From contig CM065379.1 in assembly GCA_033060915.1 (NCBI GenBank), positions 36,335,318-36,399,317 of the forward strand: a stretch of DNA of 64,000 nt. The letters run 5' to 3'. A program made the translations under genes and the position numbers. A model generated the notes under the pieces. That model saw nothing but the letters and a program-made list of their open reading frames with translations. It was not told where the DNA came from and made no database searches. The DNA is from Euryodendron excelsum (taxonomy: Eukaryota > Streptophyta > Magnoliopsida > Ericales > Pentaphylacaceae). This document shows, in pieces, positions 1 to 11,470 of the stretch; the first letter of the stretch is position 1, and each line of letters begins with the position of its first letter.

Positions 1-894
1 ATTTTGGAAGGCAGAAAATACAGACAGAGAAGGAGAATACCTATCAGTTTACCGACATTGGAACTATTAGCAGGGCCCACATAAAAATCACTGACAATGC
101 TTAGAAGCCATCTGATGATTGCAGAAATCCAATCTCATGATTGGATATTTAGAAACATAAAGTTAAAGTACAGATTGCATGACATTTTGATGAGAATGAT
201 TCGGAGCCCATATGCTTTTTTCTAATTAGAGCATTCCAGGCTAACTTTTTTTTTGTCCTTTTCAACTGTCTCGAAATCCCTGGCCTTCCCCCAATCACAA
301 TTGGATCATACGATCATTACTTTGTTGAAAGTACAATTGAAAATCCAAGTGCCTCTGAAATTAAAGGCTGGTACCATTGCAAGGGACTTATCACTTATTT
401 CAAGGGTCCATACAGCTAGATAAACAAATAAGGAGGATAAACACGGAGTTCTTTTGTTGTTTTGGCATCAATGTAACAAGGAAGTTAATAAACGTAATGT
501 TGTTCTCAAGAAGGGTTCTGCAAGTGTAACTGCATGGTGCCATAAGAGGACAAGTGGTCCTTGAAGGCTCTCCAATGCCATCAAAAGAGATGTGTGGCCT
601 TATCTCCAGTGTTCCAGGGTTTGGCTAATAGCAACAAAAACTCTCCAACAACAAAAGAATATAGTAAAAGTTTCTATAAGTGAATCAACCCTCAAAAATG
701 CATCCAGAAATGGCTCGTCTTGAATGCAATTTTCTTAGAAAACCCCCTTGTCAGTTGCCTCTCAGGTAGTTTTACTCACTTTTACACTGCTCTCGACTTC
801 TTGATACAATCTCTTATCATTGACATGATGGTGTTAATGATAATGACAATGGTAATAATAGAATCACTGACAGAATTTTTACAATTCAACTCAC
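1..894 (-). other. Intron 1 of the JMJ25-like gene (5' part)
   Basis: The intron begins at the GTGAGT donor (894-889, minus strand) and runs off the left edge. I translated the minus strand by eye in search of the zinc-finger exon that normally follows the WRC exon and found nothing like it. No repeat stands out. A short plus-strand ORF inside it has no recognisable content. Confidence 0.6.
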
Positions 895-1434
895 CGTCGT
901 AGCACTAGTATCAAAGACTTTTTGTGATCTGTTTCTAGAGGGCTCCACAGTAGAAGGGGGTGGCGTCTTGTGTGATCTGCGATTCTCTTCATACTGCACA
1001 CCATCTCTCTGTAGATCATCATTTGGCTTAAGAGGATTGCGTGTAGATAAACTCCTCACTGAAGCTGTTTCAGGTGAATAACGAACCTTATTTTTGGGTA
1101 CTTTTTCCTTGTACTTCTTTCCTGAGACTGAAACAGGGTAATCCCCACCTTTTACACTAGTTAGTGGCATATCCATATCATCACTCTTACTCTCCAAGTA
1201 GATATCACTTTCACCCAAAGATTTTCTCTTGGCTTTCTTTATACTGGCTCTCAATGCAGAATTTGCAGCTCTCTTCTTCGCTTGAATATAGTGCTTCTCA
1301 CATACAGTTTTATCGGGCATAGACATGGCAGTGCATCTCCATTGTTTCCCGTCCGACCTCTTACAACGCAAATCATCAGGAATCCCACCATTATCATCAC
1401 CAGCCCCAGATGTTGATCGTGGATGATCCATCAT
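895..1434 (-). CDS. JMJ25: JMJ25/IBM1-like histone lysine demethylase, first coding exon (WRC domain)
   Basis: This exon encodes the N-terminal 180 residues of a plant JmjC-domain lysine demethylase of the JMJ25/IBM1 (KDM3-like) class, nuclear enzymes that remove H3K9 methylation. Seen: a WRC zinc motif at about residues 22-55 with Cys24, Cys34, Cys45 and His48 (C-x9-C-x10-C-x2-H), followed by a basic stretch (KKAKRK) and a Ser/Lys-rich region. The start has two consecutive ATGs at 1434 and 1431; family members commonly begin at the second (MDHPRS). The reading frame runs to a canonical donor, ACG|GTGAGT, with the last exon base at 895. The apparent stop at 886 lies inside the intron. RING-like zinc-finger and JmjC exons are expected to the left, outside the window. 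The frame is clean, unlike every other coding region here, so this is probably a functional gene. Confidence 0.82.
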
Positions 1435-2224
1435 AAATTTGTATCTAGTGTCAGTCTAAAACATGCGAAGCTATATACTAGAATCAACCTGCGAGTAGCA
1501 ATCCCAGAACGTTACAAGACAAGCCATAATAATCAAAGGTAGGTTATAATTAACAAATAACAGGTGCTTAAAAATCAGAAAGAAAAAACCCACATAATTG
1601 CAAGCAATTCTCCAAGAAACACATTCACAAGCAAAGAAGGGGGGGTTGCATAATTCGGCCACAGAAGTGCACCTTTTCACAAATATTGAACCTACAAGCC
1701 ACATCTACCCACTTCTCAATGCAATGAGATGAGCATGCTGGTCTTTCTCAGTTCAAGAAGCAAAGCTGGCATCATGAATAGGAGATAAATGCATTTTCTT
1801 GAACCCAAATCCATGTGGCTAATACAAAATCGTGAATCTTATTCAAGAAGCAAAAACTTATTTATCTTACCCATATAGCAGTCTAAGATCAATTGGAACT
1901 CCAAACGGCAATAGCACATGCTTTTATGCAAATAATTACCATTGGAAAGTTATCTATGCTCGCGGTGTAAAAATACTGTGAAAATAGTTGCGAAAATTAA
2001 CTAATTCTAACAAAGCTTGTGAGTAAACAAGAACAATAATCGGAACAAGAAACCAAATAATTAATTACAAGAACAACCACCAACCAGTTGCAGAGAACAA
2101 AAGAATTAGAGAGAGAGAGACCTGATTGTCGATGAATGTTTTGGCGAAGGTCCGGGAAGAGAGAGAGAGAGAAAGAGGGATTCTTTCGGGCCGGTCGTTT
2201 GATTGTCTGCCACCATTTATAATG
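1435..2224 (-). promoter_or_regulatory. Promoter, 5'UTR exon and 5'UTR intron of the JMJ25-like gene
   Basis: On the minus strand a TATA-like CATTATAAATGG lies at 2213-2224. About 30 bp downstream begins a CT-rich leader (GA-rich on plus), typical of plant 5'UTRs. A plausible leader donor, CAG|GTCTCTC, ends an exon at 2122. A plausible acceptor, TTTTAG at 1461-1456, opens the exon that carries the ATG, with 21 bp of leader before it. Splice positions are inferred from consensus only; transcript data would settle them. Short ORFs here have no recognisable content. Confidence 0.55.
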
Positions 2225-2365
2225 ATAACTGTCAGGCACAAGCTCTGAGCCCTGATGAATCTTGCGGAGTTCACACGGATCGATTCGAACCAAAGTCACA
2301 AGTAGAGCGGTTCAAATGCGGAGTCCGGTTCGGTTCGTGGGCCGTTTGGTTGCTGGAGTTTAGAG

Positions 2366-3142
2366 TAAGGGTCGTCAACGGGCCGGGCCAGGCCATTTTT
2401 TAGTCAGTATGGGCCAGGCCCAGTGGGCTTTGATCAGTCAACGGGCCAGCCCGGACTGGGCCATGGGCCAAAATTATGAGACCCAGGCCCTACCCACGAG
2501 CCTAATGGAAATGGGCCTATGGGCCAAGCTTGAGCTCGAGGTTATGGGTTGGGTTCGAACCATTAAGTAATTTTTAAATTTTTTATTCTAATATTTTTAT
2601 TAATTTTTTCACTAAATTTAAGTATAGCACTATAGCTTGCTTTCAATGCCTTGACAAGCTTGAGTATTCTCTTCTTCCATTAGAGTTGGTGGTATAAGTA
2701 ATGAGAGACCGTGTGGGGGGTAACTTGAAAAAATACACTATCTTTTCGTCCTCGTCCCTTTGATTTTTTCTTACCCTATATTTTTTGGGTTTGAATGGTT
2801 TAATTCTTGAATTTTTCTACTTTTTTTTTTCTTATCACTCAATTCTTTGAAAAAAAGTTTTCTCTCTCTCTCTCTCTCTCAGTACTCAGTAGTACTTTTT
2901 TATCAGAAAAAGTAAAAGTTTTGGGAGGTAAAATAAAACCATTCATGGGCCAAGCTTTTCTGGGTGGGTCATGGGCCAAGATTTTGGGCGGACCCACGGG
3001 CCGCCTATAGGCTACAAAATCAAGCCCAGGTCTGTCCCTAACTATCCTGGGCTTGGGCCCCCGGCCATGGGCCAGGCCCAGGCTCGATGGGCAGAGCCGG
3101 GCCAAGGCCACCCATGGGCCTCGGGCTTTTTAATGAGCCTTA
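2366..3142. mobile_element. Non-autonomous hAT-type element (GGGCC-rich MITE), 777 bp
   Basis: The element is flanked by the exact 8-bp direct repeat GTTTAGAG (2358-2365 and 3143-3150), the hAT target-site length. Its termini are imperfect inverted repeats: left TAAGGGTCGTCAAC, and right, read on minus, TAAGGCTCATTAAA. Both ends carry dense GGGCC/GGCCC subterminal repeats, known from plant hAT-derived elements. The AT-rich middle holds a TC microsatellite near 2862-2880 and no transposase ORF. Short ORFs over the GGGCC tracts on both strands are composition artefacts. It lies about 140 bp upstream of the TATA box of the JMJ25-like gene. Confidence 0.8.
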
Positions 3143-3151
3143 GTTTAGAGC

Positions 3152-3400
3152 ACATTTGGTTTTGTTTTCAAAAACAAAATTTGGTAAAAACAAAAAACCT
3201 GTTTAGTGAACTATTTTTAATAATTTTTTCTAAAACAAACGTCCTAGTTTTATAAAGTAATTTAAAGTATTTTCTATACTTTCAAACAGTCTGCTGCAAA
3301 CAAAAAAAGGATGGATTTCTGAATTTTTTATTATTTTTATTTCTAAAAACATAAATAAAAAAACAAAAATTTTGAAAATGATACCAAACAAATATTTTAT
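3152..3400. mobile_element. Possible small fold-back MITE
   Basis: The left edge reads ATTTGGTTTTGTTTTCAAAA. Near 3370-3400 there is a loosely complementary GAAAATGATACCAAACAAAT. The AT-rich interior has no ORF. These ends resemble a common dicot MITE type, but I could not define a clean target duplication, so this is a weak call. Confidence 0.3.
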
Positions 3401-3420
3401 TCCATTTTGAACTTGTTCTT

Positions 3421-4533
3421 TTTCAATCAATAAGAAATAATTGATTAATCAGTAATCACGTTAGTTGCAAAGCTTAAATAAACTCTTGATCTCAAGAATT
3501 AAATGTTGGTATTATGTTAGTATTTCAAAATAAAATTATTTATTCTAATAAACTTATTTTTATTTAAGATCGTCATTTACTCAAATAAGTTACACTCTTT
3601 TATATCCTTATCGGTTTCCATTATCATAAGTTACTTGGTGGCTTTTAACTCTATTTATATAGCATTTATATGTTATAATCGTTGAGAACTTTATTTCAAT
3701 TTAATGTGAATGACCGTTGGTCATACATAGCTTTTGGGTGGCTTCGGGATGGCCTTGATTCCAATTCATTTCTTTGTTGTATTAGTAGCTTATAGTAGAA
3801 AGTGATTAGATATACCACAACCGAAAGATTTTTTAAATATATGTATATATGATTTTATTCGATTTTGGAAAGATCAAGAGACTGTTCTCTATACTTTAAC
3901 ACTTAGAGTGCACTCTTGTAGAAAAGTAACAGTTGAATCTTGGAGGGTAGACTGCCATAATCTGTTTGTACCGGGTCACGTACTCAGAGGGGCGCGATCT
4001 ATTTTTAAGAACAGTGACTACACGCCTCTGTTGATGAGTTTTCTTTCTATCTTATTTTATAAAATATTGTAATATGGATTTCATATTTTATATGTTTATT
4101 TTATGTCTTGAATAATATATATTTTGACCCGATATTTCTAACATTGAAGGTGTCTCAATTCTCAACTATCAATTGAATGTTATTGTTTTACATGGGTATT
4201 CACCCATTTTGAGCTTCACCGATTCAAAATCTATGTGAAATTAGAAATGAATTTTAAGTTAGTTGATTTTTACACTTATGCGCATTTGAGTACAATGAAA
4301 CATGCGAATTATCTAAATTATAAAGAAGTTTAATTATAAAATGGCTCAATCACATTTTAGGGCAGCTAAAGGTCCTAACTTTTTTGTAATTCTTAAATTA
4401 AAATTTATTGATCTTTTACTTAAGTATATGGGAGAACAAGTAAAAATTACTACTTAAAACTAAAAACCTACTGTAAAAAATATTAAATTTTATTAAGGGA
4501 TTCCTTGACGAACACTAAATGTTAAACACTTAG
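3421..4533. other. AT-rich stretch without recognisable features
   Basis: I see no gene, repeat or RNA here. A more GC-rich patch near 3970-4030 is not recognisable. The stretch borders the solo LTR that starts at 4534. Confidence 0.5.
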
Positions 4534-6597
4534 TGTAATATCTCAAATCTTTATTATCTAAATTATTGAGAATTTTTTAAATTCTATATTATCCTAACTC
4601 TCTTGAACCAAGGTTGCAAACCTATTATCTTGTAGGTTTTGGAAGCTCAAGGGTTGAAATGAAGGCAAGGGTAATCAAGTTGAGGCTTAAGCGATCAAAT
4701 TGGAAGTTAACATTTAACACTATCTCGGGACCTACTCCGATGTCAAATTGAGCTGATTCTTGAAGTATTGGAAAGAAGACTTCAAGATTTACAACTTTGC
4801 CTCAACTGCATGTTAGCAAAATTGGCTTCTAAAGTAATCAAAATTGAGTAACAAAAAACTATAAAACTGCAGACCATTCTAACGGCTGTAAAGGTCATTC
4901 CAACGGTTAAAGACTTGTATTTTTCACTTTTGTCTGTCGTTCCAACGGCTAGGAGAGCCATTCCAATGGCCTGATGTTGGAACTTCACTTTTATCTATCG
5001 TTCCAACAGCTGGGAGGGCCATTCCAACGGCCTAATGCATGACAGTTCCAACACTGTTTAGTAAAATAAGCATAACTTATTCTAAAAATTTCAGATTGAT
5101 GCACCATTTAAAGCATTGAAAAGAAGACTCATAGACATTTGTACCCATATAAAGTTTGTGCTCTAATTCCTTATAGATTAGGAAATATTGAATTTTGAAA
5201 TTAACTCAAAATTTCTGTAAGCAACATTGTTGTTTAGAATTTTAATCCATATTTCATGAGACATAACTTCTTCATTCAAAATGTATTTTCGACTCATGAC
5301 CTATCAAATTAAAGATCTTTAAGCCTATTTTCAAGTGAAATTGACCTAGAATATAGTCTCATTTTTCTAATAAGAATGAGATGCATTGAATGAAACGGTG
5401 TTGAGGGATCAATGTTTTAAACCTCAACTTTTATAATTCTTGCTTTGTATTGGGGTATTGTATTTGATACTTCTATATATTCTATATGTAGAAATACCCT
5501 TGTTTAACACCAATCCTCAATAATAGAGGTGAGTAACGATATGCCATTAGTAAAATCCTATTACTTTCTAAATATTTTAAGTTTAACGCCATATCATGCA
5601 ATATTTTTCATATATTTTCAATACATCAATGTTTATGTTCAAGTATAAATGTCATACCGTAAAATGCATGCAAGTTATACTTATGAATTGAAACCCATGA
5701 ACCAGAATGTTTATATGAAAGGGATGCAAGATTTTTAATGTATGATGCCAACTCAAGGTTTTTTTGTGGCAAAACTTTAGTCTAGCCCGATAGTCCTACG
5801 ATAGGGGACCTGAAATAAACTATTGACATATTGGGAGACATCCCTTGGCCTAAAGAACTTTTGTGTGACCTAAGAGGGTTACTATGAAGCTTAACTCATA
5901 TGTCGAGTTGTAGCACACTTATACTTTTAAAACAAGAACCAAAATATGTTCAAATGCTTATGATAAGTTATGTTATGCTTTATCACGAACAAAGATACGT
6001 TGCATCTCTCATTTATGTTATTATGTTTTGAAACGATAAAGTGTTTTAATATGATACTTATGCTATCTATGATTTCAAGCATATGCTTTCACGTTTTCAA
6101 GTTCATGCTCTATATGCATAAATGTTTATCTATTGTTTTATGCATTAGAGATAAATGATAGTACATGGTATTTTCATGCTCGTGCATTATTGTTATTTAC
6201 TAAGCATTAGCTTAGATTTTCTCAAATATTTTTAGGTAGTCAATTCGGAAAGTCCTAGAAAGAGACCATATGTGGATTTAGAGGTACGGCCTATGGGCCT
6301 ATGTTATGTTATGTGTATTTGGGCTGGACCCTAATGTTTATAATATTATATATGTTATAACCGTGGGAGCCTCGAATAGGCCCATATGTACGTTTATGTT
6401 ATAGATTACGCACAACTCTATCATATATGACACAAGTTATGTTTTAAGCTATAAAAATCATATTTCTGCATTTATGCATCATTTTAAATGATTATGCATA
6501 AGTGTTTAACCGGTTTATATAATGCGACCTTGGGTAACCTTATTACTGGTTGGTCACGTATCTTAAATTCTCATAGGCTAAGTTACAGGACGTGACA
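4534..6597 (+). mobile_element. Probable solo LTR, about 2.06 kb
   Basis: The sequence starts TGTAATATCTC and ends GGACGTGACA, the TG...CA ends and terminal style of many plant Ty3-type LTRs (TGTAAxxxC...CGTGACA). The 5 bp outside are CTTAG on the left and CTTAT on the right, a 4/5 match. There is no PBS, PPT or coding sequence, so it reads as a solo LTR. Inside is a 61-bp tandem repeat (copies from 4925 and 4986, with a partial copy before) built on the motif GTTCCAACGGC. The sparse short ORFs have no recognisable content. Confidence 0.55.
4873..5050. repeat. 61-bp tandem repeat inside the solo LTR
   Basis: Two clear copies begin at 4925 and 4986, each containing CGTTCCAACxGCTxGGAG followed by GCCATTCCAAxGGCCT. 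A partial diverged copy precedes them. The copies differ by several substitutions. Confidence 0.65.
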
Positions 6598-6762
6598 CTT
6601 ATGCTCTATTTGATTCAACGTAAAACATTTTACACTGAAAAAAAATTTTCATAAAAAGTTTTACTGAAAAAATCATTTTCTCTTTTACTTTTCAATATTT
6701 GATTGACATTGAAAAATTATTTTTTAGAATTTTTTTTATAATACTACTTTTTTTAATGGGAG

Positions 6763-6935
6763 GTGGTGGCAAATGGTGGTGGTGGTGGGGGGGGGGGGGG
6801 GGGGGGGGGGGGGGGGCGGCGTGGGGAATGATGGCAGCGACAATGGTGGTGGGCAATGATGGTAGTGGTGGTGGGGTTTGTGGTGATGGTATAGTGGCTA
6901 TGGGCGATGAGACGAGAAGGGGGGGGGGGGGGGGG
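6763..6935. repeat. GGT-rich array with 30-base and 17-base poly-G runs
   Basis: A degenerate GGTGGTGGG array contains uninterrupted G runs at 6787-6816 and 6919-6935. ORFs over it (poly-Gly on plus, poly-Pro on minus) are composition artefacts. The equivalent array continues at 8648 after the inserted LTR. The long homopolymers may be assembly or base-calling artefacts. Confidence 0.7.
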
Positions 6936-8647
6936 TGTAATACCCGGTAATATTTTAGAGATTTTAAAATTTTTCATTTAAGATTTGTAATAATTTCATG
7001 GATAGTAAAAATATTAGAATACTATTTACAGAGATTAAAATATTTTAAAGACAAATATTTATTTAATTGAAGGGAATAAATCATAAGTCAAAAGTAAGAC
7101 TTTAATGCTGTAACACTTTTAAAATTTTGGTGACTTTAAAATTATTTATTACTAGACCCATAGTAGTTTTATTAGAATAAGTATTTGAGCGTATATGTGA
7201 CTTATTACGTAATTGATTTTACACAATAGTACTAGTAGTGGTTAAGATAATTTTAAGAATGGATTAATATATTAGAGTTTCATTTGTAAGAGGAATTGAT
7301 TGGTCAAGCTATTATTAGTTCTTGCAAGATAATAGCATATCAAATAAAAGAATGTGATGGCTGGCTAAGAAGAATCCGTGAGGAATGATTGCTCCACTAT
7401 TGCATGGGTGTCAAGGTTATAAGTACTTGCTCATGCACACTAGCAAGTGTCCAATGATGTGTCAACTCATTAGAATTCTTCCCATGCAATCCAACAGGTA
7501 GTGATGGACGTGTCTAATGCCTAAGGCAACTTTAATGCCTATATAAAGGGGCCATTCGGCCATGTTATCCACAAAATTGTTGTAAACAATATAAGAGCAT
7601 AAAAATAAGAGGGGGTTGCCAAGAGGCTGCCAAGAAAAGAGTGAGAAGAGAGAGAGCTGTGAGAGAGAGGAAGAAAAGGGAGGAAAGGAAAGAAGGAAGG
7701 AAGGGAAAAAAAAATAGAGGGAAAGGAAAAGGGAATTGTGGAAAATATTTATTTATTTTGGTTTTAGATTATGTAAAATTATTTGGAGAACAGTGGTGAT
7801 CTTGGCAAAAGTTGTGAAATACCCTTGAGGTAACCGGGTTGTATACAATATGCTTCTTTTGAAATCTCTCTGCAAAGAGTTTATTTCTATTATTCTTGAG
7901 TTGTATTCTTGCTGAATATTCGTACTCGCTGTATAATTCCTTGATTACATTTATTGTTGGATCTATTTCTTCCAGCACATTCTTGATTATTGTGTTTGTT
8001 AATTCGTTGATAAAATTACATTTTTAAAAATTGTTGGATTATGTTTTGGCTGATGTGCCATGGAACTAATTAGTACATGTACAAACGCACCTGTTAGCCT
8101 GTTGTTAAAAATTGGTTACAAAATGGTGACCATACGGGATGTTAGTTATAGACTTTAGAATTGTTACGTGGCACAGGTGGCGTATGACATGGTACTAAGA
8201 AGGCCAGGTATTGGGCCCAATAAAAATATTAGATTATTATACTAGCGTGAATTTTGGTTGGCTCATGATAATAATAATTATTATTATTTTAAATCTCATC
8301 GGTTGAACTGATTTATTCGTTAAGCTTCATTGTACTCTGTCGTATTGTATACTTCTTGGTTAAATTTTATTTTTCAGGTAGAAGCAGATAAGGTACTAGT
8401 GGAGCATTATTTTGAGCTTATAAAGATTCATATTTATTTTGGAGACATTATTGTTGGGAGTTATGTATCTTGGAGCCTAGGAAGAGTTATTATTATTTTT
8501 GTGAATTATTTGAACTTGTAATTTTAACTCAAGACTTAAATTTGGAGCCACTTATAATAGTACACTTGGGATTGTAACATGATTAAATCTTATTGGAAGT
8601 TGGTTATTTTATTTTTTTTAACGGTTTGAAAAATCGGAGTCGTTACA
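6936..8647 (+). mobile_element. Solo LTR, about 1.71 kb, inside the GGT-rich TIR element
   Basis: It starts TGTAATACCCGG and ends GAGTCGTTACA, the TG...CA ends of plant Ty3-type LTRs. A TATA box (CTATATAAAGG) lies near 7549-7558, followed by a purine-rich leader at about 7605-7735. The array interrupted on the left resumes directly on the right, which fixes both ends. Flanking 5-mers are GGGGG and AGAGG, so the target duplication is not clear; the left flank is a poly-G run that may be miscalled. There is no coding sequence. The minus-strand ORF at 7769-7978 has no recognisable domain. Confidence 0.65.
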
Positions 8648-8815
8648 AGAGGCAGTGGCATAGTGGCTATAAGTGATGGTGGGTGGTAGGCAATGGTGGT
8701 GGTAGGTGGTGGGCGGCAGTGGTGGGTGGTTGGTGGTGGATGATGGTAGTGGGAGTTGATATAAGACGGCAATGGTGGTTATGGTGGGAGGTGGTGGGTG
8801 GTAGTGCTACATAAG
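8648..8815. repeat. GGT-rich array, right half
   Basis: This is a degenerate GGTGGT/GGTGGGTGG array. It shares the phrase ATAGTGGCTAT with the left half near 6891-6901, as expected if the LTR insertion split one array. An ORF on the opposite strand is a composition artefact. Confidence 0.65.
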
Positions 8816-9023
8816 GTGGTGAAATGGTTGAAATAGTGTCAAAAGTTCAAATGATTTAAAACTAAAAATAACTTAATGAAATTTTAAAATATAAGTTATT
8901 TTTTTGTCTTTCAATGGAAAATATTTTGTTCAAAAAGTATTTTTCATACTTTTTGGTTAATCAAACAACGGAAAATGAGCAAAATATTTTCCAAGAAATA
9001 ATTTGATGTTAAATCAAATAGAG

Positions 9024-9827
9024 TCTTAATGGAAGTTGTTATTTGTGTATAAATTATTCAAACAGTTGCATTCTCGTTAGCTAAGTTCAAGTTCTAATCC
9101 TCAAGGAAAATAAGTCTAGTAGTCTGATAGTACCAATTGCTCAGTGCTATGGAGTGTTTTATTATATTAGCAACATGAATTTGTAACTAATAAAGAGACT
9201 TTCAATAAAGTAAAAAATACATAACAAAATTTGATATGCATGAGTACCGAAGAACCTTATACTATCTGACTACTACATTTTTTTCCATCCTAAAGACTCT
9301 TGACAACGGACAAAAACTAAATGATAAAATATTTTTTTATAGAAATAGCACTCAATCAATAGGGAACATAAGCAAGTTTAGTGGTTGAAACCTTTGTAAT
9401 AAAGATGTAGATTCGTTAGATCATAATAGAGTTCCCTAACCTTTCTATTATATTAGTAAAGCGCTAGCTGGTTCTATGCCCGCCTCGGCTACTATACTAA
9501 TAGTTGGTTCAAGTTGTGCCTATGTGTCACACTCACTCTCAATCAGATATCATTAACGTCATCTTAGGTGTGATCGCACAGGTTATCAACCTGCGAACGA
9601 TACCTCACAATAATCCCAATGATAAAAATCATGTAAGGGATAAATAACATTATTATAAATAAAAATTATCCCATAATCATCATACAAACATAAGAGAACT
9701 AGTAAACAAAACTCATAAGTAATTATAAGATCAAAATGTAAACAAATCTCAAAACATCCATTCTCAAAGTGCACAATATATACAAAATCTATAACTCGAC
9801 TAGTAGAGCTCTCCAAAGCTCCCTAAC
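9024..9827. other. Unassigned intergenic stretch
   Basis: No gene or defined repeat is recognised here. The part at 9450-9600 is less AT-rich. A short minus-strand ORF at 9586-9816 has no recognisable content. Confidence 0.45.
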
Positions 9828-9887
9828 TCAACACCAACATCTATAGTAAGACATTCAATTCAATACAAATAAGCATATCTTATATCT
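9828..9887. repeat. 60-bp tandem repeat, unit 1 (left of insertion)
   Basis: This unit starts TCAACACCAACAT and ends CATATCTTATATCT. It matches 11471-11530 nearly base for base at the same length. The array is broken by the insertion at 9888-11458. Confidence 0.7.
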
Positions 9888-11458
9888 TATTACTTTGTAA
9901 AAGTGTAATTACAAGTTCTTAACTTTGTGTTTATTAGCATTAAAATAATCATAAATAGTTTTAATTAATTTACTTTTAATCCTAATAAATTTTGTTGAGT
10001 AATTTGTAGATCTTTAGACAAAAGAAGGAGCAAACCCATATGAAAAGAAAGAAGTCTTCATTGATTAGAGCTCACCTACATGTGCAAACATCTATTTTTC
10101 AATAACTTCACCAAAACAAGCAACTCATGTTTTTGCTTTTGGATAAAAGATGAAGCAAACTCACATAGAAACATGAAAATTGGCATGGAAAGAAAGCAAT
10201 TCACATGAAAAGAAGACAAAAGAATAAATTAATAATTAAAAAAAAAGAATAATGCATCATTGTAGAGAATGGATGGCTTCATCTTGTGAGTCTATAAATA
10301 GCAACACCAAGGCCAAGGAAGGGGGGGAGGCAAGAGAGAGAAAGAGAGAGTTAGGGGAGAGTCCGGCCTTTGGCCAAGGTTTTTCTCTTAGGGGTTTATT
10401 TCTGGGGGTTTATTCTCGTCCATTTATGTATGGTGTTTTGTATTAAACATTTTTATATATAATTTTTTTTTCCATGTCTAGACTTTTCAACATTAGTAGC
10501 TAGTTTTATTCTTGGTGCCAATTGAGAAGATCGCTCGACCGAATTGGGATGATTGATTAAGGTTTGTCTTTTAATTCTAGATTTATTTGAAAACTTAGTA
10601 TTTTTGCATATGTTTGATATATTATATGTTTGGGCACGTACATGTATATTTTATATACGTAATGGTTTCGTGTGAGTTTAGACCAGATTAAGTTTAAGTG
10701 TAGTGTAATTAATATAGGAGTAGCGCAAAAGTAAAGTAGATGCTGATTTACTCTACACTTTCTGGAGACGTGTATATTTTATGCAGGTACTCTATTCGGT
10801 ACGTTTTTATGTCAAACCTCTAGTGAGGACCTAAGGTCCTTAATCCTAATCCGTAATAGATTAAGTTATATTTATGAATAATTGATGTTTAGTTCATTTT
10901 AAAAACATAGATTTTTAATTATGTTTGTAATACCTTCTGCCTTGACAAAGCAGCCGGTATATGCAAATCGATGGTAAGGGTCTTCAATTTTAATTGAATA
11001 AGTTTCTAAGCTAGAACATTTGAAAACATGCTTCTTTAATTATGCTTGTTACACTTATGCCCTGACAAAGCATTCCCAAGAGTTTACGAGTCGATGGTGA
11101 AGTTCATGATTTTAATGTCATATTCTAGTGATTAATTATTTTGAATATACCTATCTGCTAATTTATAAGGTCCAATTAGGCTAAACGATTGGTAGTTGGT
11201 AAACCTGTATTGATTATTCTCAAGTAAGTTAAGTGATTGAATCTAAAACTATTTTATTTTATTATGTTTATATTAGTGTCTAGTTTAGCAACCTTCATCT
11301 CAAAACTACAAAAAGATTTTATTTTTCTTTTGGTTACTTTTGTCATCTGGTTAGCTATTACATCCGTTCTATATGGTTAGACCCCGATCTTATGTGGTTA
11401 TTTTTATTGTATACTACTTCGCCGCATCTACTCTTGGGTGCGATAAATAGATTAAGCA
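9888..11458 (+). mobile_element. LTR-like insertion (probable solo LTR), about 1.57 kb
   Basis: This sequence separates two units of the 60-bp tandem repeat. It is flanked by the 6-bp direct repeat ATATCT (9882-9887 and 11459-11464). A TATA box (CTATAAATAG) lies at about 10292-10301, followed by a purine-rich leader and long U5-like sequence. The right end is ...AAGCA, but the left end does not start with TG, so exact ends are uncertain. A diverged pair of about 130-bp repeats containing CCTTGACAAAGCA or CCCTGACAAAGCA, then ATCGATGGT or GTCGATGGT, lies at 10915-11110. There is no coding sequence. Confidence 0.5.
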
Positions 11459-11470
11459 ATATCTACATAA

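Larger units (their letters stand above)
6604..9023. mobile_element. TIR element with GGT-rich core, split by a solo LTR
   Basis: The left end CTCTATTTGATTCAACGT and the right end, read on minus, CTCTATTTGATTTAACAT form terminal inverted repeats. Subterminal sequences on both sides are rich in AAAATTTT and TTTTCA tracts. The core on both sides is a GGTGGT-type array: 6763-6935 on the left and about 8648-8815 on the right. A 1.7-kb LTR (6936-8647) interrupts the array, so the ancestral element was about 0.7 kb. Flanks CTTATG and CTTAATG are similar but not an exact target duplication. I saw no transposase. Confidence 0.55.

Noticed and set aside
720..902. 60-residue plus-strand ORF in the JMJ25-like intron
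   Set aside because: Lies antisense to intron and donor site, with no family resemblance.
2203..2403. 66-residue plus-strand ORF crossing the JMJ25-like promoter and hAT start
   Set aside because: No recognised domain; it spans a promoter and an element boundary.
6699..6977. Gly-rich and Pro-rich ORFs over the GGT array
   Set aside because: Pure composition effect of poly-G and GGT repeats.
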